A stretch of DNA of 64,000 bases from assembly GCA_950097015.1 (NCBI GenBank), contig CATNEN010000007.1:11037001-11101000 (forward strand). The letters run 5' to 3'. The notes under the pieces were generated by a model. That model was given only the letters and a program-made list of their open reading frames with translations. It was not told where the DNA came from and searched no databases. The DNA is from Macrostomum hystrix. Its lineage: Eukaryota; Platyhelminthes; Macrostomidae. A program made the translations under genes and the position numbers. Shown piece after piece: positions 20,322 through 31,904 of the stretch (its first letter is position 1; every line of letters begins with the position of its first letter).

Positions 20322-22480
20322 AACTGGTGTCTGACTGATTGCAACTGGTGTCTGACTGATTGCAACTGGTGTCTGACTGATTGCAACTGGTGTCTGACTG
20401 ATTGCAACTGGTGTCTGACTGATTGCAACTGGTGTCTGACTGATTGCAACTGGTGTCTGACTGATTGCAACTGGTGTCTGACTGATTGCAACTGGTGTCT
20501 GACTGATTGCAACTGGTGTCTGACTGATTGCAACTGGTGTCTGACTGATTGCAACTGGTGTCTGACTGATTGCAACTGGTGTCTGACTGATTGCAACTGG
20601 TGTCTGACTGATTGCAACTGGTGTCTGACTGATTGCAACTGGTGTCTGACTGATTGCAACTGGTGTCTGACTGACTGCAACTGGTGTCTGACTGATTGCA
20701 ACTGTTGTCTGACTGATTGCAACTGGTGTCTGACTGATTGCAACTGGTGTCTGACTGACGGCAACTGGTGTCTGACTGATTGCAACTGGTGTCTGACTGA
20801 CGGCAACTGGTGTCTGACTGATTGCAACTGGTGTCTGACTGACGGCAACTGGTGTCTGACTGACTGCAACTGGTGTCTGACTGATTGCAACTGGTGTCTG
20901 ACTGATTGCAACTGGTGTCTGACTAATTGCAACTGGTGTCTGACTGATTGCAACTGGTGTCTGACTAATTGCAACTGGTGTCTGACTGATTGCAACTGGT
21001 GTCTGACTGATTGCAACTGGTGTCTGACTGATTGCAACTGGTGTCTGACTGATTGCGACTGGTGTCTGACTGATTGCAACTGGTGTCTGACTGATTGCAA
21101 CTGGTGTCTGACTGATTGCAACTGGTGTCTGACTGATTGCAACTGGTGTCTGACTGATTGCAACTGGTGTCTGACTGATTGCAACTGGTGTCTGACTGAT
21201 TGCAACTGGTGTCTGACTGATTGCAACTGGTGTCTGACTGATTGCAACTGGTGTCTGACTGATTGCAACTGGTGTCTGACTGATTGCAACTGGTGTCTGA
21301 CTGATTGCAACTGGTGTCTGACTGATTGCAACTGGTGTCTGACTGATTGCAACTGGTGTCTGACTGATTGCAACTGGTGTCTGACTGATTGCAACTGGTG
21401 TCTGACTGATTGCAACTGGTGTCTGACTGATTGCAACTGGTGTCTGACTGATTGCAACTGGTGTCTGACTGATTGCAACTGGTGTCTGACTGATTGCAAC
21501 TGGTGTCTGACTGATTGCAACTGGTGTCTGACTGATTGCAACTGGTGTCTGACTGATTGCAACTGGTGTCTGACTGATTGCAACTGGTGTCTGACTGATT
21601 GCAACTGGTGTCTGACTGATTGCAACTGGTGTCTGACTGATTGCAACTGGTGTCTGACTGATTGCAACTGGTGTCTGACTGATTGCAACTGGTGTCTGAC
21701 TGATTGCAACTGGTGTCTGACTGATTGCAACTGGTGTCTGACTGATTGCAACTGGTGTCTGACTGATTGCAACTGGTGTCTGACTGACGGCAACTGGTGT
21801 CTGACTGATTGCAACTGGTGTCTGACTGATTGCAACTGTTGTCTGACTGATTGCAACTGGTGTCTGACTGATTGCAACTGGTGTCTGACTGATTGCAACT
21901 GGTGTCTGACTAATTGCAACTGGTGTCTGACTGATTGCAACTGGTGTCTGACTAATTGCAACTGGTGTCTGACTGATTGCAACTGGTGTCTGACTGATTG
22001 CAACTGGTGTCTGACTGATTGCAACTGGTGTCTGACTGATTGCGACTGGTGTCTGACTGATTGCAACTGGTGTCTGACTGATTGCAACTGGTGTCTGACT
22101 GATTGCAACTGGTGTCTGACTAATTGCAACTGGTGTCTGACTGATTGCAACTGGTGTCTGACTAATTGCAACTGGTGTCTGACTGATTGCAACTGGTGTC
22201 TGACTGATTGCAACTGGTGTCTGACTGATTGCGACTGGTGTCTGACTGATTGCAACTGGTGTCTGACTGATTGCAACTGGTGTCTGACTGACTGCAACTG
22301 GTGTCTGACTGATTGCAACTGGTGTCTGACTGATTGCAACTGGTGCCTGACTGATTGCAACTGGTGTCTGACTGATTGCAACTGGTGTCTGACTGATTGC
22401 AACTGGTGTCTGACTGATTGCAATTGGTGTCTGACTGATTGCAACTGGTGTCTGACTGATTGCAACTGGTGTCTGACTGA
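20322..22480 (-). repeat. 21-bp minisatellite upstream of an EF-hand exon (about 100 copies)
   Basis: More than 2.1 kb of TTGCAACTGGTGTCTGACTGA units with few variants (GACGGC, TAATTG, TTGTCTG, GCGACT). Because 21 is divisible by three, one frame stays open for 770 codons as a VRHQLQS repeat. That frame differs from the exon at 19995-20300, so it is not a coding extension. Variant units recur in blocks, showing local block duplication. Confidence 0.95.
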
Positions 22481-22929
22481 GCTGTGTGTGCGAGCCTTAT
22501 GGTTTTGTTTTGTTTTAATGCAAATCACGGAAATGTTCTTGGAGCTAAAAGACGTTGTTACACTTAAGATATGCAAGTTTAGATCAAGTTACATCTCGCA
22601 AAATCCATCATCAAAAAGCATTCGCTCCGTTTGCAAAGACAGGCGCGCAGATTCCAGAACAACTCCCACAATCTTGAATCACCACTGTACTGCTTCGGAA
22701 AGCTAGAGATTTTGTTTTGCGAGTGCGCAATTCTTCTATTGGCGTGCAATAAATTCCGAAAATATGCCTGTGCGAGCTCAGCTGTTAACGCAGGATTATA
22801 ATAAGACACTAAAATCTTATAACTAATAATTTTCTGGCAAGCGAGCAGTTTGTTTTGGAGACTGACTTGAAATTGTAAAAATTTATATTATTAATTTATC
22901 TGTTCAAGTGAAACTTTACAGTTACACAG
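22481..22929. other. Unique AT-rich spacer
   Basis: It may contain the missing first exon of the EF-hand gene on the minus strand, but I found no candidate with a good donor site. Confidence 0.35.
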
Positions 22930-23192
22930 TTACAGTGAGCTGTGAGTTCAGTGAGCTGTGAGTTCAGTGAGCTGTGAGTTCAGTGAGCTGTGAGTTCAGT
23001 GAGCTGTGAGTTCAGTGAGCTGTGAGTTCAGTGAGCTGTGAGTTCAGTGAGCTGTGAGTTCAGTGAGCTGTGAGTTCAGTGAGCTGTGAGTTCAGTGAGC
23101 TGTGAGTTCAGTGAGCTGTGAGTTCAGTGAGCTGTGAGTTCAGTGAGCTGTGAGTTCAGTGAGCTGTGAGTTCAGTGAGCTGTGAGTTCAGT
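22930..23192 (+). repeat. 16-bp minisatellite, almost perfect
   Basis: About 16 copies of CAGTGAGCTGTGAGTT with no visible variants, so it is young or recently homogenised. Confidence 0.97.
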
Positions 23193-23217
23193 TAAAAGGA
23201 AAAATTGGAAACTGGAA

Positions 23218-23541
23218 ATGGGAGATAAAGCAACAATTTTATCCCTGAGTCACAGTGCAAAGTTTAGCGGCCGAGCTAATCAAGGAAAGCAGCGAGACGT
23301 GACATGCCTAGCCCGGCCGAGAACTTACCACAGGCCAGAAGAACAACCGCAGATGCCATCTGCTGTGCTGAGATTGAATCAGATCGTCGAAGTGAAACTT
23401 TGTTTCGTGTATGAAAAGAACCAATCAAATGTTATTAGCGATGAAATTATCAGTGAACTGAACCAGCTGGTAAAGTGTGCCGCGAGTTATAGAAAATATT
23501 TTTGGCTTAACTTTCTGCGTGATCCGCTGCCCAGCCAATGA
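23218..23541 (+). CDS. Hypothetical ORF, 107 residues
   Basis: ATG 23218 to TGA 23541, just downstream of the 16-bp array. No family is recognised. The sequence is basic in its first half and has a plausible helical stretch around SDEIISELNQLVKC. Composition is not repeat-like, but no splice or promoter signals support it. It could be a chance ORF. Confidence 0.2.
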   Translation: MGDKATILSLSHSAKFSGRANQGKQRDVTCLARPRTYHRPEEQPQMPSAVLRLNQIVEVKLCFVYEKNQSNVISDEIISELNQLVKCAASYRKYFWLNFLRDPLPSQ

Positions 23542-23682
23542 GAAGCGGCGGAGACATCCGCCTCCACGGCGCTAAATTTGGCCTGCGACTGTAGGCTAAA
23601 TTTGACTGCTTTGAGTTTTCGACAAGCACAAGAGAGGATGTTTGAACTGAACTTCACTTAGCAGTTGGCGTTTACCCAAGCT

Positions 23683-24536
23683 AGTGAAGGCGATACCCAA
23701 GCTGGTGAAGGCGATACCCAAGCTAGTGAAGGCGATACCCAAGCTGGTGAAGGCGATACCCAAGCTGGTGAAGGCGATACCCAAGCTAGTGAAGGCGATA
23801 CCCAAGCTAGTGAAGGCGATACCCAAGCTAGTGAAGGCGATACCCAAGCTAGTGAAGGCGATACCCAAGCTGGTGAAGGCGATACCCAAGCTAGTGAAGG
23901 CGATACCCAAGCTGGTGAAGGCGATACCCAAGCTAGTGAAGGCGATACCCAAGCTAGTGAAGGCGATACCCAAGCTAGTGAAGGCGATACCCAAGCTAGT
24001 GAAGGCGATACCCAAGCTAGTAGAGGCGATACCCAAGCTAGTAGAGGCGATACCCAAGCTAGTAGAGGTGATACCCAAGCTAGTATAGGCGATACCCAAG
24101 CTAGTATAGGCGATACCCAAGCTAGTGAAGGCGATACCCAAGCTAGTGAAGGCGATACCCAAGCTAGTAGAGGCGATACCCAAGCTAGTAGAGGCGATAC
24201 CCAAGCTAGTAGAGGTGATACCCAAGCTAGTATAGGCGATACCCAAGCTAGTATTGGCGATACCCAAGCTAGTAGAGGCAATACCCAAGCTAGTATTGGC
24301 GATACCCAAGCTAGTAGAGGCGATACCCAAGCTAGTAGAGGCGATACCCAAGCTAGTAGAGGTGATACCCAAGCTAGTAGAGGCTAGTAGTGAAGGCGAT
24401 ACCCAAGCTAGTCTGGGAGACTCGATACCCAGTCTGGGAGACTCGATACCCAGTCTGGGAGACTCGATACCCAGTCTGGGAGACTCGATACCCAGTCTGG
24501 GAGACTCGATACCCAGTCTGGGAGACACGATACCCA
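23683..24536 (+). repeat. Two adjoining 21-bp minisatellites
   Basis: 23683-24402 is GGCGATACCCAAGCTAGTGAA with variants (GTAGAG, GTATAG, GGTGAAG). 24403-24536 is a related unit, ACTCGATACCCAGTCTGGGAG. Both are 21 bp and share CGATACCCA, so the second is a diverged branch of the first. Stop-free frames on both strands follow from the unit length. Confidence 0.95.
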
Positions 24537-25207
24537 ACGAAACCCACCCAGCCAAATGTTCAGTCCATCGCCTACTACTGTCAATAGCCAGTTCACACTA
24601 CTACGAGCGTACAAGCTAAACCAAAAAAGTGACAGCAGCTGACCACTGAGACTGTGGCTGCTTCATGGAGACAAATTATCAGCCCTGGCTAATTAATTGT
24701 AGCACAATAATAAATATTGTCTGACACTGCGGGTTCCATATCTCTGCCAGACTTTGTGGCGCTGCGGGCAGTCCAGAGCCAGATAAGCGGCCTCACTGCC
24801 AAGTCAGATTGGCCATTTCGTGGAACTTGTCGTGCACAATTCAAGTTGCTGGGAACCGAGAAATAAACTACCAAAGTTCACAAGCTCCGCGCTAGAGTTT
24901 TACAGGCAAAAAGAAAACCAAAAGAGGTTTGTTATTACGAGCTATTAGAGCAAGCACAACAGGTCCTGACAGATGAAAGCGGATCCTAGTCATTGTGGGC
25001 TGTGAAGCCAATCCGATGAATGCGAGTGCGACAGATCTTTATTCCTAGAAAAGCTTGCGGTTTCAGGAGTTTCTACGACAAACGAATGCGCAGCGGAAGG
25101 GAGCGGGGCTAAAGCTGGTGAGGCAGTCAGGCAGGAAGGTCCTTGACCTCCGATTGAAGCGGCACAGGCAGGAAGCAGGAAGACAGCGGGGTGGAGGCTG
25201 CTGGTTT
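24537..25207. other. Intergenic region / 3' flank of the channel gene
   Basis: No gene seen. The part next to 25208 should contain the 3'UTR of the minus-strand channel gene. Confidence 0.4.
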
Positions 25208-28200
25208 TCACAGGTCTTCCCGGCCCTCCTCAATGAAGGGCATGGCCATTACAGAGGCCCGCTTGTTGCTGATGTTGCTGGGACCGCGGAGGCTGATGGC
25301 TTTGAGCTCCTTGACCAGCGACTCCAGCTTCTTGACCGTCTCCTCCACCCGGTCGAACCGCATTAGGCGCTCGTTGATGGCGTTGACTTGCTGGAAGATG
25401 ATCTTGTTGCCCTCGTCCAGGTCCTCCTCGTCCAGCACAACGCCGTTGAAATCGGAGCGGCGGTTGCGGAAGGCCAGCGCCTGCGGGAGCGGGCAGAGGG
25501 TTTGTACTTGCTGACTGGCCTCCTTAACACATTCTCCATCACCTGCCAGCTTACCTGGTAGTACAGGCTCAGCATGTACACTTTGCAGTCATGCGGCGTC
25601 TCTCCAACGGGCAGGGCCCCGCCAGCCGCCGCCGCAGCCTCAGCAGCAACCACTGCTGCTGCGGGCAGCCCGCGCTGCGGCGCCTCGCCGGAACTGCGCC
25701 GCCGCGCTCGCCTCAAGAGGTAGATTGCCAGGTTGCGCAACTCGGTCAGAATGTTGAAAGGCGGCGGCAGCGCCGACCGCGTGTTGAACTCCTCGATGAG
25801 ATCGAACTTCTCGAACTGCCACATGGCCTTGGACTCGCTGTCAATGGCGTCGATGGTTTTGCTGAACATGGCGACGATGACATTCAGCAGCAGGATCTGC
25901 ATAACAACAATGTACAGCACCATGTACACGGTGGGCACCAGCACTGCTCCAATGGGGTGCACGCAGTCCGGCAAGTCTCCATCGTCGGCATTTGGTCCGC
26001 CCATGTCGCTGATGTTGCAGGCCTTGACATCGTTAAGGCCGTACTCGCCGACGATGGCGTAGAAGGTGTTCCGGAACATGCCCAGGATGATCTCGTTGGC
26101 GCTCTCGCGACCCTCCGAGCCGGTGCCGCTGCTCTGGATGGACTTGCCCTCTGGGAATTGCAGCGCCTGGGTTTGGCAATCGACAGATTGGCGGGGGCTG
26201 TGGCAAAGGCTCTTACAATAAGAAATGCAATAACAATAACAATGCACTGCTCACGTGAAAGGTGACTCCGAAGCCGAACATGAGCACGAACAGAATAAAT
26301 AGGAAGGGCAGGAAATCCTTCTTCACCATCAGCGACATCATCTTGAGCTTGGGTCCGAGGCTCTCCAGCACAACGGAGATGTAGAGCAGGCGCACCCAGT
26401 ACACCAGGCAGGTGGTGGTGAGCAGCACCAGGGACCAGTAGCGTTGAAACGGATTGTGGACGGAGCTGTTGTGAATCCTGAGCGCGAAGGCCACGAAGCC
26501 GCAGGTGATGGCGGTGATGTCGATGACGTTCCAGCCGTCGAAAAAGTAGTTCTTGATCGACTCCTCCCTGGCGGCGGTGATCATCTCGTTGATCTCCTCG
26601 ACCAAGAAGCCGAGCAGAGTCAGGTAGCAGACGATCTCCCCCACAGTGATAGCCCGGCCCATCTGGAACATGACCACATAGGACAGCAGCAGCACGAATG
26701 TGATGTGCGCCGTCACGTGCATGCGGAACTTCACGCAGGGGATCTGATAGAAGCGCAGCAGCTCAGACAATGAGCTCAGCTTCTGCTGCGGCCGCAGCTG
26801 CTGACTGGGCCGGCCCTGAATTAGCGACACCTCTGGGCCGTCCTGGCGAGTCTCATTCAGCGGGCAGCCGCCGCCGTCATTGTTTCCGGATGCCTGCCCG
26901 GCCGCCTCGCTGGGGACTCCGCTGGGCTTCACATAGTCGGGCTCGTGCACCCGGAAGCGGGGCATGAGGAACAGCAGCACAGGGTACAGGGGCGGCACAA
27001 AGCCGCAGGCGATGGCCAGCTCGACTAGCAGAGTCTGGCCGGGGTCTTTCAGCGCGAAGAAGAAGTCGGTGTACCACATGCGGTTAAGCGCCTCCTTGGA
27101 TGCCGGGGGTTGGTTGGTTCGGGATCGCCGTCCCAGACTTAGGATAATTTAATATTAACTAATTAGGATGGCTTACCTGCACAATATCGATGATGACGAA
27201 GTTGCTTGACTCGCCCTTGGCGGCCAGCTCAAGGATGCTGTAGCCGCCGAATGTCTCTAGAGGCAGCATCACCAGCTCCATGGTCAGGCAGTTGTTCGAT
27301 GTGACGTCGACATCCTTGATGCTGCGCAGAGCCTGGATGGCGATGCCTTCGCAGGTGATGGCCATCTTGGTGGCCTTGTTGGCGTAGACGTCCTCGATGT
27401 CCCGCCGGCGGCCGAGGCTGCGCAGAATTTTGGCCAGCAGCAGCGCCTGCGGAATGGTGTCGAAGTCCTCCTGGCGCAGGAAGTAGGGCGCCAGCCGCAG
27501 CCGGCCGGTCAGCACGCACCACATGGCCAGCGACTCCACCGGGTCCCGCATCGCCTGCAGCCGCTGGTCCGCAGCTGCCGGGCTGGCAGCCGGCGTCGTG
27601 TCGCCCGCGGACTCGGAGTCGGACTCACCGACCCACTGCAGCTGCCAGAACTGAGTCAGCTGCGCCACCAGCCGGTGCAGCTTGGAACTGCTCACGCGGC
27701 CCTCCTCGTTGAGGCAGTTACGGTAGACCAGGCCTTTGATGCCGTCCTTGCGGCGCTCGCCCAGGCTCCGGTCGTACACCTGGCGGCGGTGCGGCGCATT
27801 GCAATGTTCTGATTTGTGATATTCCCCAGTATGTCAAGAATACGAGGCCTTTCCCATATGGCCTTTCTCGTATGGCCTTTCCCATACTTTGGTATTTGCT
27901 GATTACTTGCTTAAAACCGCAATCGATTGGGAAATCTCACATCTCAACAGCACTCACGTTTATGATCCTGTTTTCCAGGTGCGCCACCACCGCCGACCAC
28001 AGCATCCCGAGCTTCATCACCTCCTGCAGCAGCGCCTCGTTCTGTGGCACGAAGATGTGCTTGAGGAAATTGTCGGCGATTTTTCCCACCATGCCAGCCT
28101 TGATGATCTCGTCCGCCAGGCCGCTCGTGCACGCCTTCAGCACAATGTCCACGAACTCATTGATGTCGAACTTGTCGCTGAAGCGGATATGAGTAAGCAG

Positions 28201-29254
28201 CGTGTCGTTGGTGTGGTCATCTAGTAGGTTCGTCTCCTCGTCGCATTCGTTGTGGCCGAAGTTGTGCTGGAACTCATTGTCCACGGTTCGCAGCAGTCGG
28301 AGGAAGCGCTGGCCCTGCGGCATTGCCAGCAGCTCCTGGATGCTGCTGCCTCCGCTATTCAGCACCGGGTTGACCATCCACTGGCCCATGCCCTCCAGGA
28401 TTGCCGTGTCCTGCGCGGAGGAGGTGTGGAGCGGGAGGTGCGCTTGAAGAAGCACTCACGCCACTCACCACTGCCCTTAACTGAGCATTGCAAGAAAGAG
28501 GCCTCACCTGCTTTGCCAGCACGATGTCGATAGCCGTGCGCTCCTGCACGTCGTAGAGGTCCAGCCTCGGTCCGAAGCTCAGCACAGTCAGGAAGAGCTT
28601 GGAGTTGCCCAGGTTGGCCGCAATGTGCAGAGGCGTGAAGCCCCTGGCACCGTGCCTGTTGCGCAGGTGCGGCCGGTGCGCTAAGAGGAGCTCAGCGGCC
28701 CGGACATTCTCCTCCAGGCAGGCCCGGTGGATTGGCAGGTCGCCGTGCAGGTCAAAGGTGTCGCAGTTGGCGCCATGGTCGAGCAGCAGGTGCAGGAACC
28801 GTTCGTCGCCCCGGTGTCGGACAGCGGTGTGTACTGTGGACTCGATATTGTTGCGGCCGCCATTGGGGACGGCGCCACGATCCAGCAGCAGCTGCAGGGC
28901 CTCGAAGGAGCGCTGCGTCAGCGCCAGTTCCAGTGCCGTTTGGCCCTTCTTAGTGGTGGCCTCCAGCTCCGCCTAGGTGGGGTTGGTGCAATGAGTTAAA
29001 TGAGTGCACCTTCCATATTGGCTTCTGCAACAACAGCGAAGCGAAGAATGCCACCGATAAGGCGAACTGAACAATGCTCTCACCTGCTGATCGAGAAGGA
29101 TGGCCAGCACGTCGACGCGGTTGTCAGCCGCAGCGCGGTGAATCAGGCGCCAGCCGAGGCTGCTGTCCAGCTCCGAGTTCGGCGAGCAGCTGCCCGTGGC
29201 CAGCATCTCGCGCAGCAGCGCCGGGGACTCGGAGGCCCGCTGCAGGCTGCCCAT
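25208..29254 (-). CDS. TRPM-type cation channel with N-terminal ankyrin repeats (7 exons)
   Basis: Model: exons 29254-29084, 28972-28508, 28410-27958, 27779-27177, 27094-26255, 26166-25555, 25480-25208; 1138 residues, every intron phase 0. Residues about 30-212 hold about five ankyrin repeats (GWRLIHRAAADNRVDVLAIL, GFTPLHIAANLGN). Exon 4 resembles the last melastatin homology region (DPVESLAMWCVLTGRLRLAP; later LELAAKGESSNF). Exon 5 carries the first membrane helices, starting EALNRMWYTDFF. The pore segment FYAIVGEYGLNDV and S6 precede a TRPM-like TRP helix and proline motif (MWQFEKFDLIEEF, RSALPPPFNIL). The last exon is a coiled coil (VEETVKKLESLVKELKAI), used for tetramer assembly in TRPM. 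It is predicted to be a membrane cation channel. Start ATG 29254 follows an in-frame stop; polypyrimidine-CCAG lies eight bases before it. The weakest junctions are at 26166 and 27094. Confidence 0.82.
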
Positions 29255-30714
29255 GCTGCCCGCTGGTCCGGGAAGAGGCAAAGACTCGTAGAGACGCTGG
29301 GTGGAGGAGGGCAGCGAGGTAGTCGGAGGACGCTATGGCGCTGCTGCTGAGACTTTGCAGCTTCAAATACGGTTCTGGGTAGAGTGAGGTACGCCCACCC
29401 CACCGCCCCTCACTGGCCGCCTCAGTGTGCAGAGCCTGCGGTCTTTGACTGCGAGTTCTGAGCGGCAGCTGCGGCGCCAGTCCCCAGGGCCTCCCCACCT
29501 CCCCCAACCAATGAGTAAGAAGTGAGGCGCTGCGGCTGTGTTCAGTGCAGGGAGGGGAGGATGACAGTCAGAGTAGACAACTTCGCTACTGTCTTTTTTA
29601 TCTGAATTAGCGCATGCAGTGAGAGCTATTGTGCCCTTGTCTGCCAGTGGGGGGAGCCGGTGTTTGTGCAAGAAGTTGACTGCATTCGCAGACGCCGCTC
29701 GAGGCAGTTCACTGCCTTTTTTTCAAGTGGAATAGAAAAACAAGCCCCAAACTGTTTCGTGTCAGTTCGAGATGAATTCGAATGCCTGACCTTGTGGGCC
29801 GAGGAGTCAGTTTTGTGCAGACGTGGCTTCTGTTTGTACTTGCAGCAATGAGCCCCCGGTCTCTTCCTACCTGCCATCGCTCTGCTCCAACACAGCAAGC
29901 GAGCTATAGGAATTGTTGCAGCCGGGCAGATAAGGCGCGGCCGCCCGCTGAGGAGCGGCTGCCTGCACAGAGCCAAAGGCTGCGTAGAGGGAAAGTGCAG
30001 GCCCGAGCAGTGCGACCCGCCGCATGCCGTCGGACTGTTTTTACTGTTAGCCGCTGGCGGACCAAAATAATTCAAGGCCCGGAATTAGCTTGCGCCTGCC
30101 CTGGCGCAACGGTCCCACTGCTGCTTTAGCTGACTGCAGCTGTGAATACAGATTGGCCCTGTAGGAACTTCATGGTTCGCGTCACGGGCAACTCAACGAA
30201 AGTCGTCATTCTAAATTCTAAAAAAGCAAAAACCTGCCTCGGGACCATTAAACACTGACTACCTTGTACTAACAACACACCCACTATAGTCTAGTTTGTC
30301 AGGAGAAGCAAGCATCGGTCTGCTCAGAACCATCGACAATCTCCTAAAAAATTCTAGGAAACATAGAGCTGAGAGCTGAGCCAGCAGCTAACTGAAGAAG
30401 AGCAGCAATGCGCACAATAATTGTGGGAGTCCATTTGTGTGTAAAAAAAGCAGTTAGGCAAATTCAAAGCACTTTCAACTCGGAGCAGAGGGTGTGCGAA
30501 GAGAGACAGGTGAAGGGAAGGGCAATGAGCTAATTGGGGGTGGCGGTTCGGGCTGAGTCACGCCTGGCCTTAGCTGTGCCGCCGCACAATGCGATGCAAA
30601 GTATCGCTGCTTATACCTATCGGCTTATTGTCCTGGTGCTGTCAACGATACAACGCTGCAGACGAGGACGACACGGAAGACGCCGACGATGCCGCAGAGG
30701 AGGGACGAAGACAA
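29255..30714. other. 5' flank of the channel gene and intergenic DNA
   Basis: Moderately GC-rich. No exon or RNA recognised. The minus-strand promoter of the channel gene should lie here. The site TTGCCTCTTCCCGGACCAG ends eight bases before the ATG at 29254 and could accept a spliced leader. Confidence 0.4.
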
Positions 30715-31078
30715 CAAATTGTACAATTAATGCATTGAACAACTGACAACTGAAAAATTGTACAATTAATGCATTGAACAACTGACAACTGACAACTGAC
30801 AACTGAAAAATTGTACAATTAATGCATTGAACAACTGACAACTGAAAAATTGTACAATTAATGCATTGAACAACTGACAACTGACAACTGACAACTGAAA
30901 AATTGTACAATTAATGCATTGAACAACTGACAACTGAAAAATTGTACAATTAATGCATTGAACAACTGACAACTGAAAAATTGTACAATTAATGCATTGA
31001 ACAACTGACAACTGACAACTGACAACTGAAAAATTGTACAATTAATGCATTGAACAACTGACAACTGACAACTGAAAA
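30715..31078 (+). repeat. 39-bp minisatellite with nested 7-bp expansions
   Basis: Units consist of AAAAATTGTACAATTAATGC, ATTGAACAACTG and one to four ACAACTG heptamers, giving units of 39 bp plus multiples of 7. Each unit contains the palindromes TTGTACAA and ATTAAT. Confidence 0.95.
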
Positions 31079-31221
31079 ATGACGACTGAACGACGCCTAT
31101 TTGACTATATTTATTTAAATTGTAAGTTTTTAGCTAATAAACTATTTTATACAAACAAAGCCTACTGCGTAACTATAACTAAAAATAGTTATAATTGAAC
31201 TGTTTCTAATTGAAATTCTAC

Positions 31222-31835
31222 AGCTGCTCAAACTGCTCGTACGTTGCAGGTGCGGCATCAGATCCGTGGCTTTTCGTTCCGCAGCCTCCAGTTTTCAGAT
31301 CGCATCTCTAGTTCGGTGATTTTCAGCTTCGTCTAGAAGCCGTGGAAGTTGATCGCTCAGGCGTCGTTTGCATCGGTCCGGTAAATGCACTCATTCTTGC
31401 CCTTGGCGGAGTTCCAGCGATGAAGATTTCCACGTCATGATGATGTCTTTTCCATCGTCGTCCTCAGCATTGTTCTCCGTGCTTTCGTACGTCTCCGGGA
31501 CATCCAGACCAACAACGATGGCGGACTTCTTGTCCAATGATGTCTAGAACCAGATTGTCCACTTCGGTTAGCTGTTTTTTCCACCATCTGCTGCTGTCTT
31601 CCTATTGGCTTCGACCTTCTCAATAGTCCTTCGCTTAATATTTGGCCGAACGGTGTCACGCAAGTACGTAAAATCTTTTCGGGCACGGATTGAAACCGTA
31701 TTTCTCACGACAATTTCGGACGATATTCTTCCATGCGCTTGGTCGTTTTTCTTTGGTTAACACCGAGGTAAACTCGCCAAATAATGTTTTTTGACTTATT
31801 TAAGCGTATCTTCTCCAACAGAAGCGTTTTCTCAC
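31222..31835 (-). pseudogene. Decayed Myb/SANT-like DNA-binding protein gene, probably transposon-derived
   Basis: Three minus-strand frames together look like one protein. An N-terminal helix region contains FGEFTSVLTKEKRPSAW and NIVRNCREKYGF. Then come FTYLRDTVRPNIKRRTIEKV, LTEVDNLVLDIIGQE and VVGLDVPETYESTENN, and a possible coiled-coil piece (KLKITELEMRSENWRLRNEK). The pattern, a tryptophan-rich trihelix module followed by a charged linker and coiled coil, fits Myb/SANT-like proteins that are common in PIF/Harbinger-type transposons. At least three frame changes and in-frame stops show that it is not functional. Assignment rests on pattern, not alignment. Confidence 0.5.
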
Positions 31836-31904
31836 TTGCAGAGAGAGGCGAAGAGAAGAGAGAGAAGCGCCTCCTCAAGGACGTAGAAACTTGTGGAAAC
31901 TAGA

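Noticed and set aside
23596-24619. Long frames in several registers over the 21-bp arrays
   Set aside because: They occur on both strands and in several frames at once, as expected for a 21-bp repeat, so they are not evidence of a gene.
25591-26265. 224-codon + strand frame over the channel exons
   Set aside because: Shadow of the minus-strand S6/TRP-helix exon.
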